64,000 bases of DNA. Source: Mycobacterium sp. DL440 (GTDB taxonomy: Bacteria; Actinomycetota; Actinomycetes; Mycobacteriales; Mycobacteriaceae). The stretch spans positions 6,092,473 to 6,156,472 of the forward strand of contig NZ_CP050191.1 in assembly GCF_011745145.1 (NCBI RefSeq). Direction: 5' to 3'. Below are positions 24,686-33,660 of this stretch, piece after piece. Each line of letters starts with the position of its first letter. Position 1 is the first letter of the stretch. Below the pieces are notes generated by a model. That model saw only the letters and a program-made list of their open reading frames with translations. It did not search any database and was not told where the DNA came from. Made by a program: the position numbers and the translations under genes.

Positions 24686-26155
24686 CTATCCCTTGGCAGC
24701 GGCCTGCCCGGCGCGGCGACCGTAGAAGCTGCCGTCACCGAGCGAAACACCGCTGGCGTAGCCCCAGGCCGCCAAACCGGCGGTGCAGCGTCCGGCAGCG
24801 AAGAGCCCCGGGATCGGGTTGCCGCTGACATGGAGCACCTCGGCATTGAGCGTGGTGTGCAGGCCACCGAGGGTGAAGCCGCCAGTGCTCTCGCGGAGGT
24901 CGATGGCAGCCACCGGGGAACCGATTGGGCGCAGCCACTGCTCCTTCTTGTGCAGCAGCGGATCCTCGCCCCGTGCGGCGCCTTCGTTATAGGCCGCGAT
25001 GGTGGATTGCAGCGACCCGGCAGGCAGGCCGATCTCGGCCTCCAACTCGGCGACCGTCTCGCAGACCCAGGTTGGCGGGCGCATCATCAGCAGCGGCGTC
25101 AACGAGGATTGAGCTTCCTGTTGAGCTATGTCGTCGATGATCAGGTATGCGGTGTTGTTCTGGTGGTAGAGCGTGAGCTGGCCGGCCCGGCCGGGGTAGG
25201 TGTCCTCGGCGACGTAGCGCTGGCCGCGTTCGTTCACCAGCACCCCACGTACCAGTTGTTGCGGGTCGATGAACAGCGCCACCTCGGTCGCGTCCATATG
25301 AGCCAGATCAGCACCCAGCGCTTGAGCCATCCGGATGGCCTGCCCGTCGTGTTGCTCGATCGAGGCGGCCGGCCGGCCGGCGATGCGGGGAGCGTACTGA
25401 GCCACCATGGCGTCGTTGTAGGCAAAGCTGCCGGTGGCCAGGACCACGCCCCGACGCGCTCGGATATCGACCGTGGTGCCGTAGCGCCGGGCCCGGATGC
25501 CGACGACGCGGCCTTCGGGCTCCACGATCAGAGACTGCACGCGCACGTCGTAGAGCGCACGCGCCCCGGCCGCGGTCGCAGTGTCGACGAGGCCCTTCAT
25601 CAGCATGAAGCCGGCGCTGGCCTCGCCCTGCTTCTTGTTCTGCATCTGTGGCACGTGGCCACGGGGCGCGGGGGTGGCGATGGTGTTGAACGGGTAGGAA
25701 TTCTCGCCGCCGCTGTACATGAGTCCCTGATCGCCCATGGGTTCCCAGCCGGGCTCGCCGAAGAACTCGGCTTTGAACGGGACGCCGCAGCCCACGAGCC
25801 AGTCGAAGTGCGCGACGCTGCCCTCGCAGTAATCGGCGATGCGGTGCTCATCGGCACCGGGGCCCATGGCGGTGTTGAGGAAGGCCGCCATGTTGTCGAC
25901 CGAATCCTCGAAGCCGCAGGCCTTTTGGATGTCAGTGCCACCGCCGAGGTAGATGAAGCCGCCCGCCATCGACGCGGCGCCACCCCACGATCCGCTGCGT
26001 TCGAGGACCAGGACATCGGCGCCGGCGTGCGCCGCTTCGACCGCGGCTGCTGCGCCGGCCACCCCGTAGCCGGCGATGACCACGTCAGCCTCGTGGTCCC
26101 AATTCGCCACGTCGGTCGCAGTGATTGGGTGGGGATCAAATGCCGTATTGGTCAC
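24686..26155 (-). CDS. kst4D: 3-ketosteroid delta-4-(5-alpha)-dehydrogenase
   Basis: A 489-residue FAD enzyme of the KstD/fumarate-reductase flavoprotein class. The FAD motif is at about 27-52 (VVIAGYGVAGAAAAVEAA, ending ER), with a second FAD contact at GLFAAGRCTAG. Counting from the GTG at 26155, Y466 and S468 (GYASG) fall at the positions I recall for catalytic residues of Rhodococcus Kst4D, and Y320 is near its third residue, Tyr319. The length also fits Kst4D (about 490) better than delta-1 KstD (510-570). It would desaturate 5-alpha-3-ketosteroids to 4-ene-3-ones. The start overlaps hsaC by GTGA. Confidence 0.8.
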   Translation of the reverse strand: MTNTAFDPHPITATDVANWDHEADVVIAGYGVAGAAAAVEAAHAGADVLVLERSGSWGGAASMAGGFIYLGGGTDIQKACGFEDSVDNMAAFLNTAMGPGADEHRIADYCEGSVAHFDWLVGCGVPFKAEFFGEPGWEPMGDQGLMYSGGENSYPFNTIATPAPRGHVPQMQNKKQGEASAGFMLMKGLVDTATAAGARALYDVRVQSLIVEPEGRVVGIRARRYGTTVDIRARRGVVLATGSFAYNDAMVAQYAPRIAGRPAASIEQHDGQAIRMAQALGADLAHMDATEVALFIDPQQLVRGVLVNERGQRYVAEDTYPGRAGQLTLYHQNNTAYLIIDDIAQQEAQSSLTPLLMMRPPTWVCETVAELEAEIGLPAGSLQSTIAAYNEGAARGEDPLLHKKEQWLRPIGSPVAAIDLRESTGGFTLGGLHTTLNAEVLHVSGNPIPGLFAAGRCTAGLAAWGYASGVSLGDGSFYGRRAGQAAAKG

Positions 26156-27060
26156 GGCCGCATCGCTTTCGGAAGATCGCTGACCCAATGATGTCCCCAG
26201 TAGCTGTCGGCGGTGATCTCTTCTGCGGTGTAGTAGGCCTCGTCGACGCGCATGCCCTCGGTGCCGAACTCGATGTCCCAGTCGCCGGGTGCCCGCACAT
26301 AGAAGGACACCATCTTGTCGTTGGTGTGCCGGCCCAGCGTGGACGACAGCTGGAAGCCCTCTTCGTTGACCCGATCCAGTGCTTGGCCAACCGCATCGAG
26401 GGTGTCGACCTCGACCATGAGGTGGATCAGCCCGGGGTCACGCAGATTCTGCGCGGGGCAGATCGCCAGGCTGTGGTGACGTTGATTGACGCCCATGAAC
26501 CGCACCCGCACCGGGCCGAACTCCGGTGGAACCGGGACCCGGAAAGCGCCGCGCGACTTGAATCCCAGTACTTCTGTGTAGAACTCGAACAGGCCGTTGA
26601 CGTCGAGTCCTGGCAGCACGACGTGCCCCAGCCCCTGCTCGCCGGTCACGAACGTCGCGCCGTGCGGTGTGACGACGGGGGAGTGGTCCAGGACCGCGCC
26701 GTGGAACACCTCGAGTGCGGTGCCTGCCGGATCCTCGAAGGCGATGACCTCCTCGACCCGGCGCGCGTCCGCCTCGTCCAGCGACAACTGCTTGAACGGC
26801 ACACCGGCGGCCTCGAGCGCGCTCTTGACCTGCTCCAGGTCCGCGTGGTCGCGCACCTCCCAGCCGACGGTCATGATCTTGTCGACGTCTCCGGGTACGA
26901 CGATGATGCGGGCCGCGCGTTCGTCCATCCGCAGGTAGAGCGCAGCCTCGTCAGGGCCCTTGCCCTGTGCGAATCCCAGTACGTTGAAAGCAAAGTGGCG
27001 CCAGCGTTCGATATCGGAGGCGGCGACGGTGACGTAGCCGAGGCTCTTGATCAGTCCCAT
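26152..27060 (-). CDS. hsaC: HsaC-like extradiol ring-cleavage dioxygenase
   Basis: A 302-residue two-domain type I extradiol dioxygenase (VOC fold). The Fe(II) ligands are H146 (GLGHVVL), H213 (GLIHLMVEV) and E264 (WDIEFG); H195 and H245 (NQRHHSL; GRHTND) fit the second-sphere acid/base residues. HsaC meta-cleaves the catechol 3,4-DHSA made from the steroid A ring by HsaA/HsaB. It lies 13 bases after hsaA and is coupled to kst4D. Biphenyl-type dioxygenases share the motifs, so the assignment leans on context. Confidence 0.85.
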   Translation of the reverse strand: MGLIKSLGYVTVAASDIERWRHFAFNVLGFAQGKGPDEAALYLRMDERAARIIVVPGDVDKIMTVGWEVRDHADLEQVKSALEAAGVPFKQLSLDEADARRVEEVIAFEDPAGTALEVFHGAVLDHSPVVTPHGATFVTGEQGLGHVVLPGLDVNGLFEFYTEVLGFKSRGAFRVPVPPEFGPVRVRFMGVNQRHHSLAICPAQNLRDPGLIHLMVEVDTLDAVGQALDRVNEEGFQLSSTLGRHTNDKMVSFYVRAPGDWDIEFGTEGMRVDEAYYTAEEITADSYWGHHWVSDLPKAMRP

Positions 27061-27073
27061 GTGTGCTGTCCTC

Positions 27074-28255
27074 TCAGATCATTGCCCGCAGCGGACCCTG
27101 CGGATCGATACCCAACGAACTCAGAGCGGAAGCGTGATAGACCGTGCTCGGAACGTGGATGGCGTGCGCTTGGCCGACGTGCACATCGCGCCAATACCGC
27201 TGCAGCGGCTTGTCCATCCGTGCGGCGTTCCCGCCGCAGCGCGCGAAGATCTCGTCGACCGCTGACACGGCCCGCCACACCGCCCGCACCTGAGTGCGCC
27301 GGCCGGCGGCGCGGTCCTCGAAGGACACCTCTTTACCCGAGTCGACGATGTCGTAGATGCGGTCGACATTGGAGAGCAATTCCTGTCGGGCGGCATTGAT
27401 GTCCGCGGCGGCCTCGCCGATCGCGTACATGACGTAGGGGTCGTCCTTGATAGCCACACCGCTGGAGTTCACGCGCTCCCGTTGGTAATCGAGTGCGGCC
27501 GCCAGGGCACCCTCGGCGATGCCGATGGTTGCCGAGCTGATGCCGAGCGGGAACATCGTCGACCATGGCATCAGGTAGAGGGTTTCGGTCATCCCAGCCT
27601 CGCGCTGCGCGGTTCCGTCCATCACCTTCATCGCGTCCATCGTCCGGTACGACGGCACGAAGGCGTCCTTGACGATGACGTCCTTGGAGCCGGTGCCACG
27701 CAGGCCCACGACATTCCATGAGTCATCGACGATCTCGTAGTCCTTGCGCGGCAGGATCATGTGCAGCATCTGTGGCGGCATCAACGGCTTGCCGTCGGCA
27801 TCGCCGATCATTGCGCCCAGGAAAATCCAGTCGCAATGGTCGGTGCCCGAGCTGAACTGCCAGCGGCCGTTGAAGATGTAACCGCCGTCGACGGGCTTCG
27901 CCACGCCCTGCGGCGCGTACGGCGACGCGACCCAGGTGTCGACATCATCGGCCCAGATCTCGGCGGCGACCCGAGGGTCGGCGTACGCCAGCTGATAGGG
28001 ATGCACACCCACCACGCCGTTGATCCAGCCGGCGGACGGGTCGAGCGCAGCGGTCGCCATCACGGTCTCGGCGAACTCACGCGGATGGACCTCCAAGCCG
28101 CCATGAGCCTTGGGCTGCAGCAGGCGGATATTGCCCGCCGACTTCATGAACTTGACCGTCTGGTCAGTGAGCTTGCCGATCTTCTCGGCTTCGGCGCCCT
28201 GGTCGCGCAGCTGTTCAGCGTTGTCGCGCACCCGGTCGATTACCTGCTCGGTCAT
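27074..28255 (-). CDS. hsaA: HsaA-like flavin-dependent monooxygenase, oxygenase subunit
   Basis: A 393-residue protein of the acyl-CoA dehydrogenase fold, group D flavin monooxygenase. Key stretches are NIRLLQPKAHGGLEVHPREF, GWINGVVGVHPYQLA, WQFSSGTDHCDWIFLG and VGLRGTGSKDVIV; the length matches Mtb HsaA (394). HsaA hydroxylates the phenolic 3-HSA to the catechol using reduced flavin from HsaB. No HsaB reductase gene is in the window, so flavin must come from elsewhere. It follows kshB in one operon and precedes hsaC. Confidence 0.88.
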   Translation of the reverse strand: MTEQVIDRVRDNAEQLRDQGAEAEKIGKLTDQTVKFMKSAGNIRLLQPKAHGGLEVHPREFAETVMATAALDPSAGWINGVVGVHPYQLAYADPRVAAEIWADDVDTWVASPYAPQGVAKPVDGGYIFNGRWQFSSGTDHCDWIFLGAMIGDADGKPLMPPQMLHMILPRKDYEIVDDSWNVVGLRGTGSKDVIVKDAFVPSYRTMDAMKVMDGTAQREAGMTETLYLMPWSTMFPLGISSATIGIAEGALAAALDYQRERVNSSGVAIKDDPYVMYAIGEAAADINAARQELLSNVDRIYDIVDSGKEVSFEDRAAGRRTQVRAVWRAVSAVDEIFARCGGNAARMDKPLQRYWRDVHVGQAHAIHVPSTVYHASALSSLGIDPQGPLRAMI

Positions 28256-28357
28256 TATTTGGTCCTATCGTCGAGGGCTCTCTTTGATGATGTACCGACT
28301 CGTTGCCCGCGATGCGGACAAATCCCGGTCAGCGGAAATCTGGGTGCACATACCGGC

Positions 28358-29461
28358 TCAGAACTCGATGTGAATGTCGTCGGAGACCGGTCTGGCCTGG
28401 CAGCCCAGGATCACACCGTCGGCGATATCCTCCGGCTCGAGGATGTCGCAGGTGGCCATCTCGACCTTTCCGCGCACCACGGTGGCTGCGCACGATCCGC
28501 ACTGACCTTCTTTGCAGGAGAACGGCACATCCACGCCAGCGGCCACCAGGGCGTCGACCAGGGTCGCGTCCCGGGTCCACCGCAACCGGTGGCTTGCCCC
28601 GTCAAGATCGACTTGCAGGGCGGCGTTGTTCCCGTCGTCGGAATCACTTGCAGCGGAAGGAGCATCATCGGTGAACGGGTCGCCGGACAATGACTGGAAC
28701 ACCTCGAGATGGATCTGTCCACGCGGCACCCCGGCCTCGGTGAGCGACTCCTTGATGACCGCCATGAACGGTGCGGGTCCACAGACGAACGACTCCAAGC
28801 CCGCAGACCCCGCGAAAACAGTTTGGGTGAATCCGCTCAGCTGAGCGCGGGTCGGCAGGCCCTGGATCGATTCGAGCCAGTGCAGCACCGTCAACCGGCC
28901 GGCATAACGGGCCGCGAGTTCACGTAGTTCGCCGGCGAAGATCACCGAACGTTCGTCGCGGTTGGCGTAGCACAGAATCACCCGCCCGGTGCCGGCCGCC
29001 AACACCGATTTCAGGATCGACATCACAGGCGTGATACCGCTGCCCGCCGCCCACAAGAGGAAGTCAGCGTCGAGGCCGGCGGGGGTGAACACACCCGATG
29101 GTGGCAATACCTCGATGGTGTCACCGACTTTGACGTTGTCGCACAGCCAATTCGAGCCGTAGCCATCGGCGGTGCGCTTTACGGTCACCTTGGGCGCGGG
29201 ATCGGTGTGCGGCGAACTGGCCAGCGAGTAGCAACGGGCCACCGACCCGGTCAGCTCACTGGGCACCCGCAACGTCAAGAACTGTCCGGGTTTGTACGAG
29301 AACCGGTCGCGCTGATCCTCAGGAACGGTGAATACCAGCGACCGGGCGTCGTGGCTCTCGTCGATGACATCGGCCACCGTCACCAGCACACTCCGGCTGC
29401 GACCGAGGCCCGCCCCGTCGGCCGCGCCGACTGTTTTGTTGTTGAATTCGACGTCGGTCAT
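28358..29461 (-). CDS. kshB: KshB-type ferredoxin reductase of 3-ketosteroid 9-alpha-hydroxylase
   Basis: A 367-residue reductase with three domains: FAD-binding barrel (RCYSLASSP near residue 76), NAD-binding domain (WAAGSGITPVMSILK; FVCGPAPFM), and a C-terminal plant-type [2Fe-2S] domain with C316, C321, C324 and C354 (CKEGQCGSC). It passes electrons from NADH to KshA. It is the only such reductase here and so may serve both KshA copies (8 and 43811). It heads the kshB-hsaA-hsaC-kst4D unit, with a 102-base gap before hsaA that could carry an internal promoter. Confidence 0.9.
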   Translation of the reverse strand: MTDVEFNNKTVGAADGAGLGRSRSVLVTVADVIDESHDARSLVFTVPEDQRDRFSYKPGQFLTLRVPSELTGSVARCYSLASSPHTDPAPKVTVKRTADGYGSNWLCDNVKVGDTIEVLPPSGVFTPAGLDADFLLWAAGSGITPVMSILKSVLAAGTGRVILCYANRDERSVIFAGELRELAARYAGRLTVLHWLESIQGLPTRAQLSGFTQTVFAGSAGLESFVCGPAPFMAVIKESLTEAGVPRGQIHLEVFQSLSGDPFTDDAPSAASDSDDGNNAALQVDLDGASHRLRWTRDATLVDALVAAGVDVPFSCKEGQCGSCAATVVRGKVEMATCDILEPEDIADGVILGCQARPVSDDIHIEF

Positions 29462-29593
29462 GGGCGGAGATTGTGGCGGGCAAGGCTGACGGCGCCAACC
29501 CGGCAGTTCCGGTGGCCGGGAGGATCACGGTCGGCGTCCGGTGACCGGGAACAGTTGCGGGCACGCCTGTGAACAACACCTACCGTTCGCGGG

Positions 29594-31222
29594 GTGAGCA
29601 GTGGATCGATGAGCATTACGGATGCCGCCGTCGTGGACGTCGTCGTGGTGGGTGCTGGTTTCGCCGGCCTGTACGCATTGCACAAGTTCCGGTCACAGGG
29701 ACTGTCGGTACGGGTCTTCGAGGCCGCCCCGGATGTGGGCGGAACCTGGTACTACAACCGCTATCCGGGCGCACGTTGCGATGTCGAGAGCGTGGACTAC
29801 TGCTACTCGTTCTCCGACGAGCTTCAGCAAGAGTGGACCTGGACCGAGAAATACGCCACCCAGACCGAGATCCTCAAGTACATCAACTGGGTCGCCGACA
29901 AGCTCGATCTGCGCTCCGGCATCACTTTCAATACCAGGGTGACCGCCGCAGTGCTCGATGAGCAGAGATTGCGCTGGACCGTCACGACCGACGCCGGAGA
30001 GACGGTTGACGCGCGGTTTGTGGTGATGGCCACTGGCCCGCTGTCGGCGGCCATGACTCCCGACATCGCCGGGCTGGACACCTTCGGCGGCGAGATCTAC
30101 CACACCGCACACTGGCCCCACGAGGGTGCCGACTTCACCGGCAAACGCGTCGCCGTGATCGGCACGGGATCATCTGGGATACAGTCGATTCCGATCATCG
30201 CCGAGCAGGCCGAGCGGCTCTACGTTTTCCAGCGGACCGCCAACTACAGCGTGCCGGCCGGTAACCGGCCGCTGACCGGCGACGAGGTCGCCGATATCAA
30301 GACGAAATACGCCGAGCGACGCCGGATGTCATGGCGCAGCGGCGGCGGCTCGCCCCACGTGGCGCACCCGAAGCTGACCTTGGAGGCCACCGCCGAGGAA
30401 CGGCATGCAGCCTTCGAAGAGCGTTGGGAGCTGGGCGGTGTGCTGTTCTCCAAGACGTTCAGCGATCAGATGATCTCCCTGGAAGCCAACGAAGAAGCCC
30501 GCAAGTTCTATGAGGACAAGATTCGTGCCGTCATCGACGATCCCGATGTCGCAGAGAACCTGATCCCCAATGACCATCCCATTGGCACGAAACGAATCTG
30601 CACTGATTCCAACTACTTTCAGACGTTCAACCGACCCAACGTGACATTGGTGAACGTCCGTAAGTCTCCGATCGAGTCGATATCGGAAACGGGAATCAGC
30701 ACTTCCGGCGAACACTACGGTATCGATGCGTTGGTGTTGGCAACCGGATTCGATGCGATGACGGGCACTCTGGCCAAGATCGACATCGTCGGCCGCAGCG
30801 GAGAAAAGCTGGTTGACGACTGGGCCGACGGACCACGCACTTACCTGGGGTTGGGCACCGATGGCTTCCCCAATCTGTTCCTGGTGTCCGGTCCCGGCGC
30901 GCCGGCCGTGCTGGCGAACATGGTGCTGCATGCGGAGGCACACGTGAATTGGATCGCCGACGCCATCAGCTATCTCGACGGACATGGCTACGCCGCAATG
31001 GAACCGACCGCCGACGCTGTGGACAGCTGGATCGCCGAGTGCGCCCAGCGCGCCGAAGCAACGTTGTTCACCAAGGCCAACTCCTGGTACATGGGTGCCA
31101 ACGTGCCCGGCAAGCCGCGGATGTTCATGCTGTTCATCGGAGGCTTCGCGGTCTACCTCGATATCTGCAACGAGGCAGCGGCGGCCGGATACAAGGGTTT
31201 TGATCTGCGGAAGACGCCCTAG
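29594..31222 (+). CDS. Baeyer-Villiger monooxygenase, cyclohexanone/steroid monooxygenase type
   Basis: A 542-residue type I Baeyer-Villiger enzyme. FAD motif GAGFAG is at about 20-25, then GGTWYYNRYPGARCDVES, the fingerprint FGGEIYHTAHW, NADPH motif GTGSSG, and the C-terminal VLATGFDAMTG. Substrate ketones for this class include cyclic ketones and C-20 or C-17 keto steroids. GTG 29594 or ATG 29609 may be the start; neither has a clear ribosome site. It is divergent from kshB and leads a plus-strand operon; its TAG touches the next GTG. Confidence 0.88.
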   Translation: MSSGSMSITDAAVVDVVVVGAGFAGLYALHKFRSQGLSVRVFEAAPDVGGTWYYNRYPGARCDVESVDYCYSFSDELQQEWTWTEKYATQTEILKYINWVADKLDLRSGITFNTRVTAAVLDEQRLRWTVTTDAGETVDARFVVMATGPLSAAMTPDIAGLDTFGGEIYHTAHWPHEGADFTGKRVAVIGTGSSGIQSIPIIAEQAERLYVFQRTANYSVPAGNRPLTGDEVADIKTKYAERRRMSWRSGGGSPHVAHPKLTLEATAEERHAAFEERWELGGVLFSKTFSDQMISLEANEEARKFYEDKIRAVIDDPDVAENLIPNDHPIGTKRICTDSNYFQTFNRPNVTLVNVRKSPIESISETGISTSGEHYGIDALVLATGFDAMTGTLAKIDIVGRSGEKLVDDWADGPRTYLGLGTDGFPNLFLVSGPGAPAVLANMVLHAEAHVNWIADAISYLDGHGYAAMEPTADAVDSWIAECAQRAEATLFTKANSWYMGANVPGKPRMFMLFIGGFAVYLDICNEAAAAGYKGFDLRKTP

Positions 31223-32025
31223 TGCTGGACCTGCTGGGCAAGGTCGTGCTGGTCACCGGCGCCGGCCGTGGTACCGGGCGGGTGCATTGCGAACGATTCG
31301 CCGACGCCGGAGCTGACGTCATCATGCTCGACCGTTCCGATGTTGCCCAAGACCTGCGCGAGACAGCTGCCCGTGTGCAGCAGCGAGGCAGGAGCTGTGT
31401 CACCGGCCATGCCGACGTGAGTGAACTCGCGGATGTCACCGCGGCAGTGGACGCGGGCGTCCAGGCGCTGGGCCGACTGGACGTCATCGTCGCGAACGCT
31501 GGTATTCACACCACCGGCGGGCCGGCGTGGACGATCAGTGCGCAGGAATGGCAGCGCACCATGGACGTCAATCTCACCGGAGTCTGGCACACCGTGAAAG
31601 CGGGTGTTCCGCACATCGGGCCGGATGGGGGATCAGTGGTGATCATCAGCTCCACCAACGGCTTACGAGGTACGAGCGGTACCGCCCATTACACCGCCAG
31701 CAAACATGCCGCGGTTGGACTGGCGCGCACGCTGGCAATCGAGCTGGGGCCGCGACGTATCCGGGTCAACACCGTGCATCCTGGTGCCGTCGCCACACCG
31801 ATGGTGCGAAACGCCGCCACCTACAAGCGTTTGCGGCCAGATCTGGACGACCCCACCGAAGCCGACGCCGTGGAAGTACTCACCGCCCGCAACCTGCTTC
31901 CGGTGCCATGGGTGGAGCCCGTCGACGTGGCCAACGCCGCCGTCTTCCTGGCCTCGGATCACGCGCGCTACATCACCGGCACACAACTCGTGGTCGACGC
32001 CGGCCTCACCCAGAAGACGACATGA
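31222..32025 (+). CDS. mycofactocin-type SDR oxidoreductase
   Basis: A 267-residue SDR: GAGRGTG at 13-19, catalytic S143/S144, Y157 and K161 (YTASKHAAVGL). The stretches NLTGVWHT, RIRVNTVHPGAVATPM and LLPVPWVEPVDVANA are hallmarks of the mycofactocin-coupled SDR subfamily, whose bound NAD exchanges electrons with mycofactocin rather than free NAD. It probably oxidises a steroid hydroxyl. It begins one base into the stop of the Baeyer-Villiger gene and overlaps the next SDR by ATGA. Confidence 0.84.
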   Translation: MLDLLGKVVLVTGAGRGTGRVHCERFADAGADVIMLDRSDVAQDLRETAARVQQRGRSCVTGHADVSELADVTAAVDAGVQALGRLDVIVANAGIHTTGGPAWTISAQEWQRTMDVNLTGVWHTVKAGVPHIGPDGGSVVIISSTNGLRGTSGTAHYTASKHAAVGLARTLAIELGPRRIRVNTVHPGAVATPMVRNAATYKRLRPDLDDPTEADAVEVLTARNLLPVPWVEPVDVANAAVFLASDHARYITGTQLVVDAGLTQKTT

Positions 32026-32855
32026 CCGGCAGGCTGGCGAACAAGACCGCATTGATCACCGGCGCCGCCCGCGGCATCGGTCGCGCGCAGGCGGTACGTT
32101 TCGCTCGGGAGGGCGCGACCATCGTCGCAGTCGACGTGTGCGGACCGATCGAGTCGGTGCAGGTACCGCACAGCACGCCGCAGGATCTCGACGAAACCGC
32201 CCGCCTCGTCGAGCAGGCGGGCGGACGGATCGTCACCGACATCGTCGACGTTCGCGACCTCCCGGGATTACAGGCTGCCGCCGACCGCGGCGTAGCGCAG
32301 TTCAGTGGGATCGACATCGTCTGCGCCACCGCAGGAATCACCTCCCGAGGTGCTGCCATCGAGCTGTCCGAAGAGGCCTGGCGCACCATGCTCGACCTCA
32401 ACCTCACGGGTGTGTGGAACACCTGCACCGCCGCGGTGCCTCATCTGATCAACCGTGGTGCGGGCTCGGTGGTGCTGATCAGCTCGATCGCCGGACTTCG
32501 TGGCTTGATCGGCGTCGCGCACTACACCGCCGCCAAGCACGGCGTCGTCGGCTTGATGAGAAGCCTGGCCCATGATTTGGCGCCGCACAATATTCGGGTC
32601 AACTCCGTGCATCCCACCAATGTCGACACTCCGTTGATCCAGAACGACTCCGTCCGAAGTGGATTCCGACCTGACCTGGACCGGCCACCGACCCGTGACG
32701 AGTTCGCCGAAGCCGCCATGGGGATGAACCTGCTCACCGTGCCGTGGGTGGAACCCGTCGACGTCGCGAATGCCAGCTTGTTCTTGGCCTCCGACGAAGC
32801 GCGCTACATCACCTCCGTCAGCCTGCCCGTTGACGCGGGAAGTACCCAACGATAG
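32022..32855 (+). CDS. mycofactocin-type SDR oxidoreductase
   Basis: A 277-residue SDR: GAARGIG at 14-20, S154/S155, Y168 and K172 (YTAAKHGVVGLM). After the second strand it has the insertion typical of mycofactocin-coupled SDRs (CGPIESVQVPHSTPQDLDET), and it keeps NLTGVWNT, IRVNSVHPTNVDTP and LTVPWVEPVDVANA. It sits directly behind a sister SDR; the pair may act on different hydroxyls or as a heteromer. Substrate unknown. Confidence 0.84.
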   Translation: MTGRLANKTALITGAARGIGRAQAVRFAREGATIVAVDVCGPIESVQVPHSTPQDLDETARLVEQAGGRIVTDIVDVRDLPGLQAAADRGVAQFSGIDIVCATAGITSRGAAIELSEEAWRTMLDLNLTGVWNTCTAAVPHLINRGAGSVVLISSIAGLRGLIGVAHYTAAKHGVVGLMRSLAHDLAPHNIRVNSVHPTNVDTPLIQNDSVRSGFRPDLDRPPTRDEFAEAAMGMNLLTVPWVEPVDVANASLFLASDEARYITSVSLPVDAGSTQR

Positions 32856-32863
32856 GAGAAGCA

Positions 32864-33658
32864 ATGCCGGATCTGAACAAGTATGGGCCGTGGGCCGTCA
32901 TCGCCGGAGGTTCCGAAGGGGTGGGTTCCGAGTTCGCCCGTCAACTCGCGGAGTCCGGATTCAACCTGGTGCTCATCGCCCGCAAACCCGAGCCGCTGGA
33001 AGAGACTGCGCAGCAGTGCCGGGAGCTCGGTGCTGAGGTGCGCACGATCTCCGTGGACCTGCTGGATCCACAATCGGTTTCGCGCATCGCAGAAGCCACC
33101 GCCGATCTCGATGTCGGCCTGTTGATCTACAACGCGGGTGCCAGCACCTGCAACGAGCTGTTCCTGGACACGGACCTCAGTGAGTTCCAGAAGGTCACCG
33201 ATCTCAACGTGACCCGGATGCTGGAGATGGTGCAGCACTACGGACGCCCGATGGCCGACCGCGGCCGGGGCGGCATCATGATCGTCGGCTCGCTGTCGGG
33301 TTACATGGGTGCCTGGCGCCACTCCATCTACGCCGGTGCCAAGGCGTTTTCCCGGATGTTCGCCGAAAGTTTGTGGCTGGAACTGCGCGAGCACAACGTC
33401 GATGTTCTAGAGCTGGTGCTCGGTGTGACGCGCACGCCGGCGATGGAGCGTGTCGGTCTGAACTTCGATGCGCCCGGGATTCTGGTGAACGAGCCTCCGG
33501 AGGTCGCCGCCGAGGGGCTCGCCCATCTCGCGGATGGCCCGGTGTGGGTGGCCGGCGGGAACGCGGACCGCGCCGAGGCCAACAGTGCCCCGGACCGATC
33601 TCGCGTGGTGCTGGAAACACATCAGGCGATCGCGGCGCTCATCGCGGGAGCGCACTGA
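32864..33658 (+). CDS. short-chain dehydrogenase/reductase (SDR)
   Basis: A 264-residue SDR of the hydroxysteroid-17-beta-type group: GGSEGVG at 15-21, YNAG at 89-92, S143/S145, Y156 and K160 (YAGAK). The catalytic region GSLSGYMGAWRHSIYAGAKA and the absence of a DGG end are features of the DltE/HSD17B12-like subgroup. AGGAGA lies six bases before the ATG. It lies between a mycofactocin-type SDR and a luciferase-like enzyme in one operon. Confidence 0.82.
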   Translation: MPDLNKYGPWAVIAGGSEGVGSEFARQLAESGFNLVLIARKPEPLEETAQQCRELGAEVRTISVDLLDPQSVSRIAEATADLDVGLLIYNAGASTCNELFLDTDLSEFQKVTDLNVTRMLEMVQHYGRPMADRGRGGIMIVGSLSGYMGAWRHSIYAGAKAFSRMFAESLWLELREHNVDVLELVLGVTRTPAMERVGLNFDAPGILVNEPPEVAAEGLAHLADGPVWVAGGNADRAEANSAPDRSRVVLETHQAIAALIAGAH

Positions 33659-33660
33659 CT

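Noticed and set aside
24326..26191. A 621-codon plus-strand open frame opposite kst4D
   Set aside because: It is the antisense of a clear flavoprotein in GC-rich DNA, has no family motifs and an atypical composition.
28256..28357. A sigma-A promoter before hsaA
   Set aside because: Possible -10 and -35 words occur but the spacing is wrong (about 21 bases), so no promoter is reported.
29538..29548. CCGGTGACCGG palindrome between kshB and the BVMO gene
   Set aside because: It is short and made of common GC-rich words; not enough for an operator call.
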